Positions 9,446 to 19,115 of a stretch of DNA of 64,000 bases are shown one piece after another (the stretch's first letter is position 1; every line of letters begins with the position of its first letter). Origin of the DNA: PLanc-01 sp034678485 (GTDB lineage: Bacteria; Planctomycetota; Phycisphaerae; Sedimentisphaerales; Anaerobacaceae); assembly GCA_034678485.1 (NCBI GenBank), contig JAXDBU010000014.1:1-64000 (forward strand), read 5' to 3'. The translations under genes were made by a program, and so were the position numbers. The notes below the pieces were generated by a model. The model saw only the letters and a program-made list of their open reading frames with translations. It searched no databases and had not been told where the DNA came from.

Positions 9446-11632
9446 ATGAAGACCATCACGAGTGATACAATCCGGAAATTTGTGTCGCAGGCGAGCTTCG
9501 ATGCAGAAGAACCTCATCGTGAAGATCCCTCTTGGCCCAAGGTGTCTATTGTCACCCCTTCGTATAACCAAGGCCGGTTTCTGGAGAGGACCATCCTGAG
9601 CGTTCTGAACCAACACTACCCTAATTTGGAATACATTGTCATCGATGGCGGCTCGACGGACGGTAGTTGTGAGATCGTGAAGAAGTACGAGAAGCATCTT
9701 GCATACTGGGTCAGTGAGAAGGACGAAGGGCAAGCTCACGCCATAGAGAAGGGATTTGACAAAGCAACAGGCGCCATACTGGCCTATTTGAATTCAGATG
9801 ACATCTATTTGCCAGGGACTCTGTTGCAGGTTGTTGAGGCTTTCCGCGAGCGGTCTGGTGGAGACGTGGTCTATGGGAACAGGTATTCCATCGATCAGAA
9901 CGACGAAATTGTCGGAGAAGGGAGACTGACGCGATACTTTCCGTCGATATCCAAGTTCGGTCTTGTCTATGGCGGATTCGGGATATATCAACCAGCCTCC
10001 TTTTGGACGAAGGCGATATACGATCGCGCGGGCCCCATCGATCGGCGTTTCATACACTGCATGGACAATGATCTCTTCGCACGATTTGCCTTCGCCGGCG
10101 CGGATTTCCACTTTCGAAGGGAATTCTTGGCCGGCTTTCGTGTGCATCCAAGTTCGAAGACGTCCACACTGCAACATGTGGCAAAAGAAGAGAGGCAGAT
10201 CATTAAAAGTAGATATGTCAGGTCGGGTCATACTCTGTCTGCGGTCTTCTATACGTCTACGAATCGCGCACTGAGAGCTGCTGCCCATATGTGTTCCGGC
10301 GATGCCATATACCTGCTGCGGAAGGTGTTTCAGCGAAATCTCACATGGTTGACAAAAAGAGCGACGCGCAGTTCTTCAACTCCAGGTGAGCTTTTGGAGT
10401 CCCCCTCGGGTGTGCATCCGGATGGACGGATAGATGCAGGAGGGACAGTGTCAGGTGTTGTTTGCCATCGTGAGAAGGACGGGAACAGGCCCGCCCACCC
10501 TCTCGGGCGCAAGAAGACGGTTGTCATGATCAGATCCAACGCAGTCAATCCATACCCGCGGCTGGAGAAGAGCGCACAGTTTTTGGCACAAGAGTATGAT
10601 ATCCACGTGCTTTGTTGGGACAGGAAGAGGGAGGCGCCGAAGGTGGAAAGCCGGAACGGATACACGATCCACCGTTGCCATCTTCCGGGCGATTACGGGC
10701 TGGGCATGAGGAACATCTTCAATCTGGCTGGGTGGATCGTGTACCAAGTGGGGTGGCTTTTTCGCCATCACTGTGATCTGGTTCATGCATATGATTTCGA
10801 TACATATCTGCCCGCCCTTTTTGTGGCCAAGCTCAAGAGAAAGAAGATCATTTATGATATATGCGACTTTTATGCGCACATGGTCGGCCGCGTGCCGGGC
10901 TTCTTGAAACGTTTGATTCGAAGAGTTGACCTTTTTCTGATTCAGTTTGCGGATGCGCTCATTATCGCCGATGATAATCGAAGAGACCAGATTCATGGAT
11001 CTCATCCGAAGAGGCTTATTACTATCTATAATGCGCCGCCGGATTACTATGGCGAACTGTCGGGTGCCACGAAGCGAGATGGATTCTCGTTGGGTTATGT
11101 GGGCGTGCTTCAAGCAGAGAGAGGGTTTGATTTGCTGATTGAGGTGGTTTCGGAGGACCCGCAGGTTAGTATGGTTATTGGGGGATATGGGTCATCTGAA
11201 TACGAAGCCACGTTGGCGAGAATGGCGAGCGGTTGCAGCAACGTCAAGCTCGTGGGGAAAGTCTCTCCTTACAGGAGCACGCTGGAGATCCTGGGTGCCT
11301 CCGATGCATTGGTGGCCCTGTATGATCCGGCCGTACCCAATCACAGGTTTTCCAGCCCGAACAAAGTCTTCGAGGCGATGATGCTCGGCAAGGCGATCAT
11401 CGTGTCAAGGGACACGAACATGGATCGGATTGTAGAGGAACACAAGTGCGGCGTAGCCGTTCCCTATGGGGAAAAAGGGCAACTGCGAGATGCAATTGAA
11501 CAGCTCAAGCGAATGAAGAAACGAGGCGATACGACGTATGGAACGAATGCTCGCCAAGCGTATCTACGTGTGTTTCATCTTGACATTATGAAGTCGCGTT
11601 TGCTTTCACTATATCGCGATATCCTATGCTGA
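9446..11632 (+). CDS. Two-domain glycosyltransferase, GT2 fused to GT4
   Basis: A 728-residue bifunctional-looking protein. The N-terminal half is a GT-A fold GT2 enzyme: VSIVTPSYNQGRFLERTILS (about residue 33), YIVIDGGSTDGS, and NSDD as the metal-binding DxD equivalent. After a linker near residue 310-350 comes a GT-B fold GT4 domain, with LEKSAQFLAQEYDIHVLCWD, LVHAYDFDTYLPA, GYVGVLQAERGFDLLIE and the C-terminal F-E-A-M-M-L-G-K-A sugar-nucleotide motif. The two activities probably add successive sugars of the repeat unit. A GTG at 9443 directly precedes the chosen ATG; neither has a clear ribosome site. By eye the gene is richer in A/T than those around it. Confidence 0.88.
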   Translation: MKTITSDTIRKFVSQASFDAEEPHREDPSWPKVSIVTPSYNQGRFLERTILSVLNQHYPNLEYIVIDGGSTDGSCEIVKKYEKHLAYWVSEKDEGQAHAIEKGFDKATGAILAYLNSDDIYLPGTLLQVVEAFRERSGGDVVYGNRYSIDQNDEIVGEGRLTRYFPSISKFGLVYGGFGIYQPASFWTKAIYDRAGPIDRRFIHCMDNDLFARFAFAGADFHFRREFLAGFRVHPSSKTSTLQHVAKEERQIIKSRYVRSGHTLSAVFYTSTNRALRAAAHMCSGDAIYLLRKVFQRNLTWLTKRATRSSSTPGELLESPSGVHPDGRIDAGGTVSGVVCHREKDGNRPAHPLGRKKTVVMIRSNAVNPYPRLEKSAQFLAQEYDIHVLCWDRKREAPKVESRNGYTIHRCHLPGDYGLGMRNIFNLAGWIVYQVGWLFRHHCDLVHAYDFDTYLPALFVAKLKRKKIIYDICDFYAHMVGRVPGFLKRLIRRVDLFLIQFADALIIADDNRRDQIHGSHPKRLITIYNAPPDYYGELSGATKRDGFSLGYVGVLQAERGFDLLIEVVSEDPQVSMVIGGYGSSEYEATLARMASGCSNVKLVGKVSPYRSTLEILGASDALVALYDPAVPNHRFSSPNKVFEAMMLGKAIIVSRDTNMDRIVEEHKCGVAVPYGEKGQLRDAIEQLKRMKKRGDTTYGTNARQAYLRVFHLDIMKSRLLSLYRDILC

Positions 11633-12909
11633 TTATTGCCGTCATCGCCTTGGCGGTTGTGCTCTTTGTGGGACTTGCTGTGAGGCATGAGGAGCGCCCG
11701 CACCTTGCGCTCGTTCTGGTCCTGGTTCTGCAGTGGTGCCTCGTGTGGCTACCGATCCTGCAGACCGAATTGACCGCGAAGAGGGGACGGGGCACATATG
11801 GCACCGACGCCGATTACTACTTCGAGTGTATGGTGAGGGCCTGTCAGAGCAGCACCCCTGTACATACGGCCTTGGCGGGCACCTCGGGTGGTTACGTGCT
11901 GTTCGGCGCACTGGCGATGTTGACGAGCCCGTCTCACTCCGTCGTATGGGTCAAGTTGGCGAATGTCAGCCTGCTGATTCTCCTTCTGTCACTTCTCTAT
12001 TGGCTCATGAGGCAGCGGGGTATCGCTCCCGGGACTTCGCTGTTCGTTGTCTTTCTGATGGGCTTTAATGGCATTGTGACATGGATGGCGATCAGGAATC
12101 TGAAGGATACTCTGTTCATAACTGTATGCTTTCTGGAGATGGCTGTTGTTTATCAACTGATCTATAAGTGCAAGAGCGCAAAACACGTGGTCCCCCTTCT
12201 CGTTGTGGGTCTGACAGTTCTGTTCGGTCACCTGATCTCGGCGCTGCGGCCGTGGGGGATGTTCTTCTCAGTGACTATCGTTTTGTCCATTACACTCGGC
12301 GCGTCTTTTGAAGGGCGTCTGCGACGAGTCGATTGTGCAGTGATCGGAGTCGTCGCGGTTGTCGCGTGTATAGTGTCTCATGCTTGGTTCGCCGGTCAGA
12401 TTGAGATATATAGGATCTTCCGAGAGCATAACCAGGAGGTCTCCCACCTCACGGTCGGGACTTCCTCGGGAGTACAAATGCTATTGGCACCCGCCCGGTT
12501 CCTGCTTGGGCCTGGAATTGTGCGTGCTTTGTATCCGGATCAGGCATTCCGGGTGACGGCAATCACCGGGAACGTGCTGATTTTTCTTGGTTCACTTGTC
12601 TGGTGGGCTCTGTTGCCAGTGTTGGTCCTAATCGCGAGACACCCGGCCTCGCAGATTGTCAAGAATATGACAGTGTGGGGACCCGCTCTGTGTTTTCTTG
12701 GGGTATACTCATTTGCGTATGGGGGGACGGCAGATACGCGGACCCGAGCCGTGTTCTATTTGTTGGCTGCGCCTGGCATTGGTTTCTACATGGCCGGAGG
12801 ATCACACTGCTCGATTCGGCGACGCCAGGCGCGGATAGTCGCGTACTGCACGTGGCTCGTAGTGGTAGTGTTCACGGGTATCGTACTCTCATACATGACA
12901 CTCAAATGA
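11626..12909 (+). CDS. Polytopic membrane protein, probable Wzy-type polymerase
   Basis: A 427-residue protein composed largely of hydrophobic helices, roughly ten, starting at residue 1 (LIIAVIALAVVLFVGLAV) and ending with a helix (IVAYCTWLVVVVFTGIVLSY). One larger soluble loop (TELTAKRGRGTYGTDADYYF onwards) follows the second helix. Sequence motifs do not identify it alone. Its place between glycosyltransferases, together with the flippase and chain-length protein, makes it the best candidate for the repeat-unit polymerase of a Wzy-dependent pathway. Its ATG overlaps the stop of the preceding gene (ATGCTGA), so the two are probably translationally coupled. Confidence 0.65.
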   Translation: MLIIAVIALAVVLFVGLAVRHEERPHLALVLVLVLQWCLVWLPILQTELTAKRGRGTYGTDADYYFECMVRACQSSTPVHTALAGTSGGYVLFGALAMLTSPSHSVVWVKLANVSLLILLLSLLYWLMRQRGIAPGTSLFVVFLMGFNGIVTWMAIRNLKDTLFITVCFLEMAVVYQLIYKCKSAKHVVPLLVVGLTVLFGHLISALRPWGMFFSVTIVLSITLGASFEGRLRRVDCAVIGVVAVVACIVSHAWFAGQIEIYRIFREHNQEVSHLTVGTSSGVQMLLAPARFLLGPGIVRALYPDQAFRVTAITGNVLIFLGSLVWWALLPVLVLIARHPASQIVKNMTVWGPALCFLGVYSFAYGGTADTRTRAVFYLLAAPGIGFYMAGGSHCSIRRRQARIVAYCTWLVVVVFTGIVLSYMTLK

Positions 12910-12924
12910 AGGGATCTCCACGAA

Positions 12925-14166
12925 ATGAAGGTTCTCCATGTTCTCACTCTTTCTTCTTGGGGGGGGGCCCCGCAGGTTGTGTTCGAGGCTACCAGGTTCC
13001 TTGACGATCGCAGATTTGCGGTTTCCGTGGCTTGCGGAATGGGCGATGGGTGGGAGCGAATGAGGGAGTCCGGTGCGACGGTGTTTCCATTACGCTCTCT
13101 CAAGAGGGGGATATCGCCTCTGAATGATCTGCGCGCTCTGTTGGCACTCTATCTGCTCGTGAGGCGAGGGAACTACGACATTGTCCACTGCCATAGCAGC
13201 AAGGGCGGGCTGCTGGGACGAATCGCCGCCAGACTGGCGGGCGTGAAGAGGATCTACTTCACGGCCCATGGATGGGGGTGCTATAACCAACAAGAGTACG
13301 GGTGGGCTAAGAGAATCATGAAAGTCTGCGAGAGAATAGGCGCCAGGTGTTCGGACAAGGTCATCTGCGTATCGGAGAGCGCCAAGCGAGATGCGATCGG
13401 ATGGGGCATCGCTGAGCCGGACAAGTTCATTGTGATCAGAAATGGGGTCAGTTGGCTGCCGCAGACGAGCAGAGAGCAGGCGAGGCGGACTCTTGGCTTC
13501 ACGGATGATCAGGTTGTTCTCGGAATGGTTGGGCGTCTTGCCTATCCGAAACATCCGATCATGTTTCTTCAAGCCGCGAAACGCATACAGGCGTCCCTGC
13601 CGCAAGCCGTATTCGTCCTGGTTGGGGGCGGGCCTTTGGAGGACGAGTGCAGGAAGTACGTCCGCGATAACGGGCTCGACGGGAAAGCTCTCTTGTTGGG
13701 TGAACAGTCACCCGCCAAGACGAGGAATCTCCTTCCAGGATTTGATGCATTTGTCTTGGCATCGAGGTTTGAAGGCCTGCCGCTCACAATCATCGAAGCG
13801 ATGTTTGCCGGATTGCCGGTGGTCGCCTCGGATGTCGGAGGGGTGAAAGAGCTTGTGCAGAACGACAGAAACGGTTTTCTCTTTGCGGCGGATGAGATGG
13901 ACGAGTTGACCAGGAAAATCGAGTATCTGATTCACAACCGCGATGAACGGCTACGGATGGGGCGTGAGGGCCAGAGAATTGCGCAACTTCACTTTTCCGC
14001 CGAGAGGATGACTCATCAGTACGAGTCTCTGTACCTCCGTGGAGTTCTGGAAGAGAAGCCGTTCGTTGAGGCCCCCTCCTTGGGTGGTCCCTGTCAGGAC
14101 GTACGTATGATCCTCGCGACGGATGAAGCCGATTCCTCTGTGTCTTCCTGCAAGGAAGGGACATAG
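12925..14166 (+). CDS. GT4-family glycosyltransferase
   Basis: A 413-residue GT-B fold enzyme of family GT4. The N-terminal Rossmann half begins KVLHVLTLSSWGGAPQVVFE and holds HCHSSKGGLLGRIAARLAGV. The C-terminal half has VGRLAYPKHP, LVGGGPLEDECRK, SRFEGLPLTIIEAMFAGLPV (the E-x7-E nucleotide-sugar motif) and VVASDVGGVKELV. It probably adds a sugar to the lipid-linked repeat. The last 30 or so residues form a polar tail beyond the usual fold. It ends the plus-strand run of the locus and is followed by a long hairpin. Confidence 0.9.
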   Translation: MKVLHVLTLSSWGGAPQVVFEATRFLDDRRFAVSVACGMGDGWERMRESGATVFPLRSLKRGISPLNDLRALLALYLLVRRGNYDIVHCHSSKGGLLGRIAARLAGVKRIYFTAHGWGCYNQQEYGWAKRIMKVCERIGARCSDKVICVSESAKRDAIGWGIAEPDKFIVIRNGVSWLPQTSREQARRTLGFTDDQVVLGMVGRLAYPKHPIMFLQAAKRIQASLPQAVFVLVGGGPLEDECRKYVRDNGLDGKALLLGEQSPAKTRNLLPGFDAFVLASRFEGLPLTIIEAMFAGLPVVASDVGGVKELVQNDRNGFLFAADEMDELTRKIEYLIHNRDERLRMGREGQRIAQLHFSAERMTHQYESLYLRGVLEEKPFVEAPSLGGPCQDVRMILATDEADSSVSSCKEGT

Positions 14167-14170
14167 AGAA

Positions 14171-14210
14171 CAGGAGGCCCCGGAGGTGGGAGCACCTCGG
14201 GAGCCTCCTG
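14171..14210. terminator. Bidirectional hairpin between convergent genes
   Basis: An 18-base arm (starting caggaggc) pairs with its complement (ending gcctcctg) across a 4-base loop with two mismatches. It lies four bases past the glycosyltransferase stop and 43 bases before the stop of the convergent lectin-like gene, so it could end transcription from both sides. No T-run follows. Confidence 0.55.
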
Positions 14211-14252
14211 ACGGATGCCGTGAAAGGTAGATTGCTCGGGTCCTGTTCTGCC

Positions 14253-14885
14253 TCATCGAGTGTGTCGCCGACGCAGCCATCCCACGCACACCGAGCCCAC
14301 TGCGGTTAGCAAGGCCGCACCCGGCACTGGAGCCGACGGAATCTCATCAGACTCCATGATACCCTGGATCCCATCGTACACCGGCAGCCAGCCGAAGGGA
14401 CTGTAATCATTCCAGTTCCCGTCTGCTTTGATCGCCGCCCAGTCCTCTGTAATCTCGCCGGCGCCGTCACTGGGTTGATTCGCGGCCCAGTTCGACCAAG
14501 TCAATTCACTTCCGTCAACCCACTCCCATCCTGCGGTTCGGTCTATGTCTGGATCGGCTGAGTTGGGCTGGCAGAGCCCTATCCACAGATGTTCCATGCC
14601 GCCAGGACCGGGTAGATACTGGTAATCGGGCGAGCTGAAGATCGTGGCGGCCAGCCAGCTATTCTCCGCCGCATCGTCGATTGTGACCAAATCTCCCCCG
14701 AGGTCCAGGGCCTCCTGGCGGACCTCATCCCATGTCGCCCCGTTGCCCGTTTCCGTCAGGGCATAGTATTTGCCGTTGTAGCATTCCCAGTAGTAACCGG
14801 CAGCATACGTCCAGTCCGCGCGGGCTTGCGTCTGCAAGACGCCGATCACACCACAGACCGCGACCATCAACAGTGTTTTTTTCAT
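14253..14885 (-). CDS. Exported C-type-lectin-like protein with PEP-CTERM-type tail
   Basis: A 210-residue protein: signal peptide (KKTLLMVAVCGVIGVLQTQA), then a C-type lectin-like domain with YYALTETGNGATWDEVRQEA, LVTIDDAAENSWLA, LWIGL and WSNWAANQPSD, and WNDYS before the end. The C-terminus is a sorting signal of PEP-CTERM type: VPGA, a hydrophobic helix (ALLTAVGSVCVGWL), then RRRHTR. Such tails are processed by exosortase, an enzyme linked to exopolysaccharide loci; no exosortase gene is in the window. The ATG at 14885 is chosen because AGGAGG lies six bases upstream. The lectin fold may bind the neighbouring polysaccharide. Confidence 0.82.
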   Translation of the reverse strand: MKKTLLMVAVCGVIGVLQTQARADWTYAAGYYWECYNGKYYALTETGNGATWDEVRQEALDLGGDLVTIDDAAENSWLAATIFSSPDYQYLPGPGGMEHLWIGLCQPNSADPDIDRTAGWEWVDGSELTWSNWAANQPSDGAGEITEDWAAIKADGNWNDYSPFGWLPVYDGIQGIMESDEIPSAPVPGAALLTAVGSVCVGWLRRRHTR

Positions 14886-15056
14886 CTGTGTCCTCCTCAC
14901 CTCAAGGGGTTTGTCGTCTGCATATCACAGCGATGCAGACAGTTCAAACCCTGCGATCTTCATCGATTCCCCATGTTCTGCCATGCGTCCGACCCCCCAG
15001 GTTGGGTATGGCACCAACTGTGATTACTCGGCTCCTTCCTCGAATTCTCAGGCTTT

Positions 15057-15085
15057 AATATACACAATTGTTTTCTTCAAGTCAA
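15057..15085 (-). promoter_or_regulatory. Candidate sigma-70 promoter of the lectin-like gene
   Basis: On the minus strand TTGACT (15085-15080) and TATATT (15062-15057) are 17 bases apart, a near-consensus promoter, placing the transcript start about 160 bases before the ATG. The CTTGACTTGA context resembles that at the export-gene promoter near 2240. Confidence 0.55.
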
Positions 15086-15569
15086 GAGGAATGTGTCGCG
15101 GCGGGTCTACCGGGCGGCTTGTGCCGCGGGTCTGGAGTGTTTCCCTGCCCTCAAACCACGGGTTCGCAAGCCGGGCATGGATACAACACAACGGACGTTG
15201 CGTCTTCCATGGCCGCATTTATTCTATCCGTTTCCGGGGCATTATTAGACGCATTGAGGCATCCGCCAGCCGGGCGACCGGGTGCCAGGGTTAGAGGCGA
15301 ATCGCAAGGATCCGTCGCCGCGTTGGCAGGGTTCTCGCAACGCGATGGGGGTGAGGCGGTTTTTTTTGCGTGTCTTGGCAGGGTTTGTTGGAGAATGGCA
15401 TCGGTGGGGGGGTAGATTTTCCTGGAGGACAGGATTTTTATGTTGAAGCGTGTGACGCTTTGACTATAATTGCCCGCGTTAACGGAAGGCGGTACGAGGA
15501 TGGTGATGATGGTTGCTTGTGGGCGCTGTGCAGAGTGAATACTGGAGTACGGAGATATAGGGCGCAGGC
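15086..15569. other. Intergenic region before the sugar transferase
   Basis: About 480 bases with no convincing gene in any frame. It contains a run of eight T (about 15359-15367), and further down a candidate plus-strand promoter. Reading frames crossing it are short and lack family resemblance or ribosome sites. Confidence 0.5.
15443..15470 (+). promoter_or_regulatory. Candidate promoter of the priming transferase
   Basis: TTGAAG (15443-15448) and a perfect TATAAT (15465-15470) are 16 bases apart, 100 bases before the sugar-transferase ATG. It implies this gene has its own transcription start, separate from the rest of the exopolysaccharide locus. Confidence 0.45.
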
Positions 15570-16319
15570 ATGGGCGAAGGAGCGAGTGTTCGAGGCGTGC
15601 AGTGCAGGCAATCGGCAGCCGTGACTGTCGATACGCGAACGTCGCAGGGCCGGGTTTCACAGTTGTATTCGCGGCCGAATCAGGCCACTGTGGCATCCCC
15701 TGTCCGGCCTCATCTCACCGTGCGCACGTACAATCTCCCCGACACGCCGCAGGCGGCGGAATTCCTGATCCGTCTGCTGGATGTCTTCGGCTCGCTGTTC
15801 ATCCTGACTCTGACGTTGCCTGTGATGGCGGTGGCGGGGATTCTCGTCCGGATCACCTCGGGCAAACCTGTGCTCTTCCGCCAGGAGCGGGTCGGTCTGG
15901 GCGGGAGGGTGTTCACCCTGTACAAGTTTCGGACGATGATCAACGACGCGGAGAAGGATATCGGTCCGGTCTGGGCGGCCCGCGACGACGACCGCGTCAC
16001 GCCGATAGGACGTATCCTCAGGAAGATACGCATCGATGAGCTGCCCCAGCTCTATAATATTCTACGCGGCGATATGAGTCTTGTTGGCCCCCGCCCGGAG
16101 AGGCCCTTCTTTGTCGATCGTCACAAGGCATTGCAGGGTACGCGTCTCGCGGTCAAGCCGGGGCTCACCGGACTCGCCCAGATCCGAGGTTTCTATGACC
16201 TCAAGCCCGCCCACAAGGTCAAATACGACTACCTCTACATCCAGAGGCGATCCTTCCTGCTGAACCTGTACATTCTCCTGCGGACCATCCCGGCGCTATT
16301 CACAAAGATGGGGTGGTAG
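15570..16319 (+). CDS. Undecaprenyl-phosphate sugar-phosphate transferase (priming enzyme)
   Basis: A 249-residue member of the bacterial sugar transferase family (monotopic phosphoglycosyltransferases such as PglC and the catalytic half of WcaJ/WbaP). A single re-entrant hydrophobic segment (FGSLFILTLTLPVMAVAGIL) precedes the conserved FRQERVGLGGRVFTLYKFRT motif, IRIDELPQLYNILRGDMSLV, VGPRPE and KPGLTGLAQI. It transfers a sugar-1-phosphate to undecaprenyl phosphate, the first step of repeat-unit assembly. The multi-helix N-terminal half of WbaP is absent, so it is the short form. The 60 or so residues before the hydrophobic segment are poorly defined and a later start is possible. Confidence 0.88.
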   Translation: MGEGASVRGVQCRQSAAVTVDTRTSQGRVSQLYSRPNQATVASPVRPHLTVRTYNLPDTPQAAEFLIRLLDVFGSLFILTLTLPVMAVAGILVRITSGKPVLFRQERVGLGGRVFTLYKFRTMINDAEKDIGPVWAARDDDRVTPIGRILRKIRIDELPQLYNILRGDMSLVGPRPERPFFVDRHKALQGTRLAVKPGLTGLAQIRGFYDLKPAHKVKYDYLYIQRRSFLLNLYILLRTIPALFTKMGW

Positions 16320-16418
16320 CGGGCCGCTGATTTGCCATTTCTCGCCCTGTCTCGCGATGTCAAGTCGTCACCCGAGCCCGAAGTCCAGCCGGCCCCTTTT
16401 CTGTTTCCTCCTCGACCG

Positions 16419-19082
16419 TTACTGATCCATCCACAGGATCGACAAGGGCAAGGATAGGTAGTCGTTTCCACCAGACGTGTAGTCACAGACGCATACGGCC
16501 TGGACGCAGTCGCTGGTGTTCCAGGGGATTCTCGCAACGACGGGTCTGTAATCCGGTTTGTTCAGTCCGGTCGCGCCGTTCAGAATGTTTTCGTCCGGGG
16601 GCAGTTCCGGGATGACAAAACCGGTTACCCAGAGCGCCCTGGTGCTGGGTTCCTGGGCAATGCTGGTGATGTAGCCAATTCCCTCCACCTCGATCCTCTT
16701 GGTCCAGCCCAGGCTGCTGCTGAGGAAAGTAACGGCCGAGGGCTCCGCGATCAGAACGGACTTGTCAACGCGCGACACGTGGAATGCGACGGGTACTGAA
16801 ATGGATGTCGCAGATTTCACATCTGGCAGGCCGTTCATCCCTATGCCCGACGGATTGAACTTCAACAGGCGGCTATCGTGCCACTGCTGCTTGTCCAGAA
16901 TGTACACGTTTCTGTCGCTGTCCAGCTCGATCTCATAGGCGCCGGTATCGTACAAGGTCCCATACGCTTGCATGACTTTGCCGGAGTAGGCCGTGGTCCC
17001 CAATTCGATCTTGGCGGCTGCCCTGTACTTCCATCCCGCCGCAGTCCGGACGACCACGGGGACCACGCAAGCATACTTCTTGCCGCCGGAACTGTAGACG
17101 GCCAGATCCTGGAGCGGAGGAGCGCCGGTCGTGGAACTGTAGCCGACGTCCACCGAGCCCCCAGAATAAGACAGGCGGGTAGGCATCAACACGGACTTAC
17201 CGGTCGCGACATCGACCACTCCCATCTTCACATCCAACTGATAGACCTTCCCGTCGGTATCCTGGGCTACACGGCCGCACAGGCCGTCCGTGCTCCAGGC
17301 ACACGGCCCGCTGGTGATCGCGTATTCGCGATCATCGAGACCGAAGAGGCCATCCTGCAGGAAGTAGTGCATTGGTTGGCCGTAGCCGGGGGTGGGGTCG
17401 AACACGTAGCGCTTGCCTGCAATCAGCAGGGGGGCGTCGATCTGGCATCCGCCGGCAACAGACAGACCGTCGACAGCCGTCTCGCCCGTCTCCTCGATGG
17501 AATCGTACATGCCGGAAGCGTGCAGTGACCCCAGGGAGTTCTTCCAGCAGAAGTACAGGGCATCATCCGGGCTGGCAAAAGTGTCGCATGTGAAGGTTTC
17601 ATCCAGGCAGTCGTATTCGCTCCCGATCCAACTGCCGCAGCTCAATACAGCAGCCAGAAAGTCCTCGGGACCGATAGATCCCTCAGGACCTGCTATGTCA
17701 CCATTGAAGCTGATGCAGCGGATAACAGGGTGTGGACCAGGAAGAACATAGCAGGATACGGCCATTGTCGTTATCCATCTCCCTCCGACTACTACGAACA
17801 GGTTGTTCACTACGACCTCTGTGCCTTCCGGCCCCGAGAGTTCGAACTCCAATGAAAGCGGGCTGTTGGTGGTCGCAAACGCGATCTCCTCGGAGTACTG
17901 TCCCCAAGTGGAAACGCCCGCGCCGCCGGCGGCGCTGCTGTCGGGCGCCATTACCGAGCGGCTCCGCTTGCCGCCACAGGAGACGTTCAGACAACCACTC
18001 GTGGACCGGAATTTGTAGGCGAATGCGACACTGGCGAGATACGATCCGGCGCAGGGATTCGGAGGCGACAGAAGGACGGAAGCCCTTGCCTGGATCACAT
18101 ACCCGCGCTCGCTGGATTGAGGACCGACATCCACGAGATTGTGCATCCTCAACATGCCCTTGGGGTCGGGCTGTTGATTCACGACCCGTTGCACAGGCGA
18201 GCTGCCATCATTGTAGGTGTGCCCCGCGTTGTTCGTGGTTACGTGTTCTGTGTACTCTGCATAGGAGTCGAATGTCAGCGAGGACGTCCACCCTGTGCTG
18301 CATGTTGTCTCGGAGCCCCGTGTGAGGTGCACTCGCAGGGGATCGCTCGTATCGACGGAGGTGCTTCTGCCGAGGGTGCCGTGGTTGCCCCAGCCGGATT
18401 GGTCGTATACGACCTGCCCGCTGGACTGCTCCATGTCCCACAGACCGACCAGACTGCCGTCGGTTCTCAATCCCCCGAGCAGGACGGTCGTCACTTCCTG
18501 GCTGGTCAGCGCGCGGTCGTAGAATCGCACGTCATCGATCAAGCCGTCGAAGGAATAACCATCGATGTTGCTGAGTTCCCTGCCCACAAAGGCGTACTGA
18601 CCGCTGTCGATCATGGTGCGATGCCAGTCGCTATCCACCAGGACCGCATCCAAATAGAGGTAGATCCCTCCTCCCTGGATCACGCCTGTCGCGTGGTGCC
18701 ACTCGGAGTCTGAGCAGGTCTCGCGTGTTCGAGTTGCATCGTACCCGGTTGCCGACCCGATCAGGAAATACAATTTGTTGTCGGTCATGCGGGACAGGAG
18801 AAACCCATAATAGAGGGAATTCCCCATGTATGCCAGCTTCCCGGCGATGCCCATGTCCCACCCGGAGGTTCCTTCGGCCAGTTTGAACCAGGCGCAGATC
18901 GCCATGTCGTCGGACAACTGGAGGCTGCTTTTGCTTCCCAGGTTCACGTAATCGTTGACGCCGTCGAATTCCAGGGCCCAATCCAATGCGGCGGACGGCG
19001 GCGAATCGTCGGCCCACAGTAACCCCGATGTCCCCATCGACAACAGAACCACGATCCACTTCGCTACTCTGCTTATGGTCAT
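16419..19082 (-). CDS. Large secreted LamG-domain protein
   Basis: An 887-residue exported protein. After a signal peptide (VAKWIVVLLSMGTSGLLWA) comes a LamG/concanavalin-like domain at about residues 34-205, with LEFDGVNDYVNLGSKSSLQL, WHHATGVIQGGGIYLYLDAV and the closing FDGLIDDVRFYDRAL. Downstream is a Cys-containing region of unknown fold followed by a stretch rich in strand-like segments that could form a beta-propeller (IELDSDRNVYILDKQQWHDS). LamG domains usually bind carbohydrate. No anchoring tail is visible. It is the last gene of a minus-strand set with a pseudopilin, a kinase and an ECF sigma factor, 33 bases after the pseudopilin stop. Confidence 0.8.
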   Translation of the reverse strand: MTISRVAKWIVVLLSMGTSGLLWADDSPPSAALDWALEFDGVNDYVNLGSKSSLQLSDDMAICAWFKLAEGTSGWDMGIAGKLAYMGNSLYYGFLLSRMTDNKLYFLIGSATGYDATRTRETCSDSEWHHATGVIQGGGIYLYLDAVLVDSDWHRTMIDSGQYAFVGRELSNIDGYSFDGLIDDVRFYDRALTSQEVTTVLLGGLRTDGSLVGLWDMEQSSGQVVYDQSGWGNHGTLGRSTSVDTSDPLRVHLTRGSETTCSTGWTSSLTFDSYAEYTEHVTTNNAGHTYNDGSSPVQRVVNQQPDPKGMLRMHNLVDVGPQSSERGYVIQARASVLLSPPNPCAGSYLASVAFAYKFRSTSGCLNVSCGGKRSRSVMAPDSSAAGGAGVSTWGQYSEEIAFATTNSPLSLEFELSGPEGTEVVVNNLFVVVGGRWITTMAVSCYVLPGPHPVIRCISFNGDIAGPEGSIGPEDFLAAVLSCGSWIGSEYDCLDETFTCDTFASPDDALYFCWKNSLGSLHASGMYDSIEETGETAVDGLSVAGGCQIDAPLLIAGKRYVFDPTPGYGQPMHYFLQDGLFGLDDREYAITSGPCAWSTDGLCGRVAQDTDGKVYQLDVKMGVVDVATGKSVLMPTRLSYSGGSVDVGYSSTTGAPPLQDLAVYSSGGKKYACVVPVVVRTAAGWKYRAAAKIELGTTAYSGKVMQAYGTLYDTGAYEIELDSDRNVYILDKQQWHDSRLLKFNPSGIGMNGLPDVKSATSISVPVAFHVSRVDKSVLIAEPSAVTFLSSSLGWTKRIEVEGIGYITSIAQEPSTRALWVTGFVIPELPPDENILNGATGLNKPDYRPVVARIPWNTSDCVQAVCVCDYTSGGNDYLSLPLSILWMDQ

Positions 19083-19115
19083 CTCCTTGCCTCCGATCCC
19101 ATCTCCGTTGAGGTC

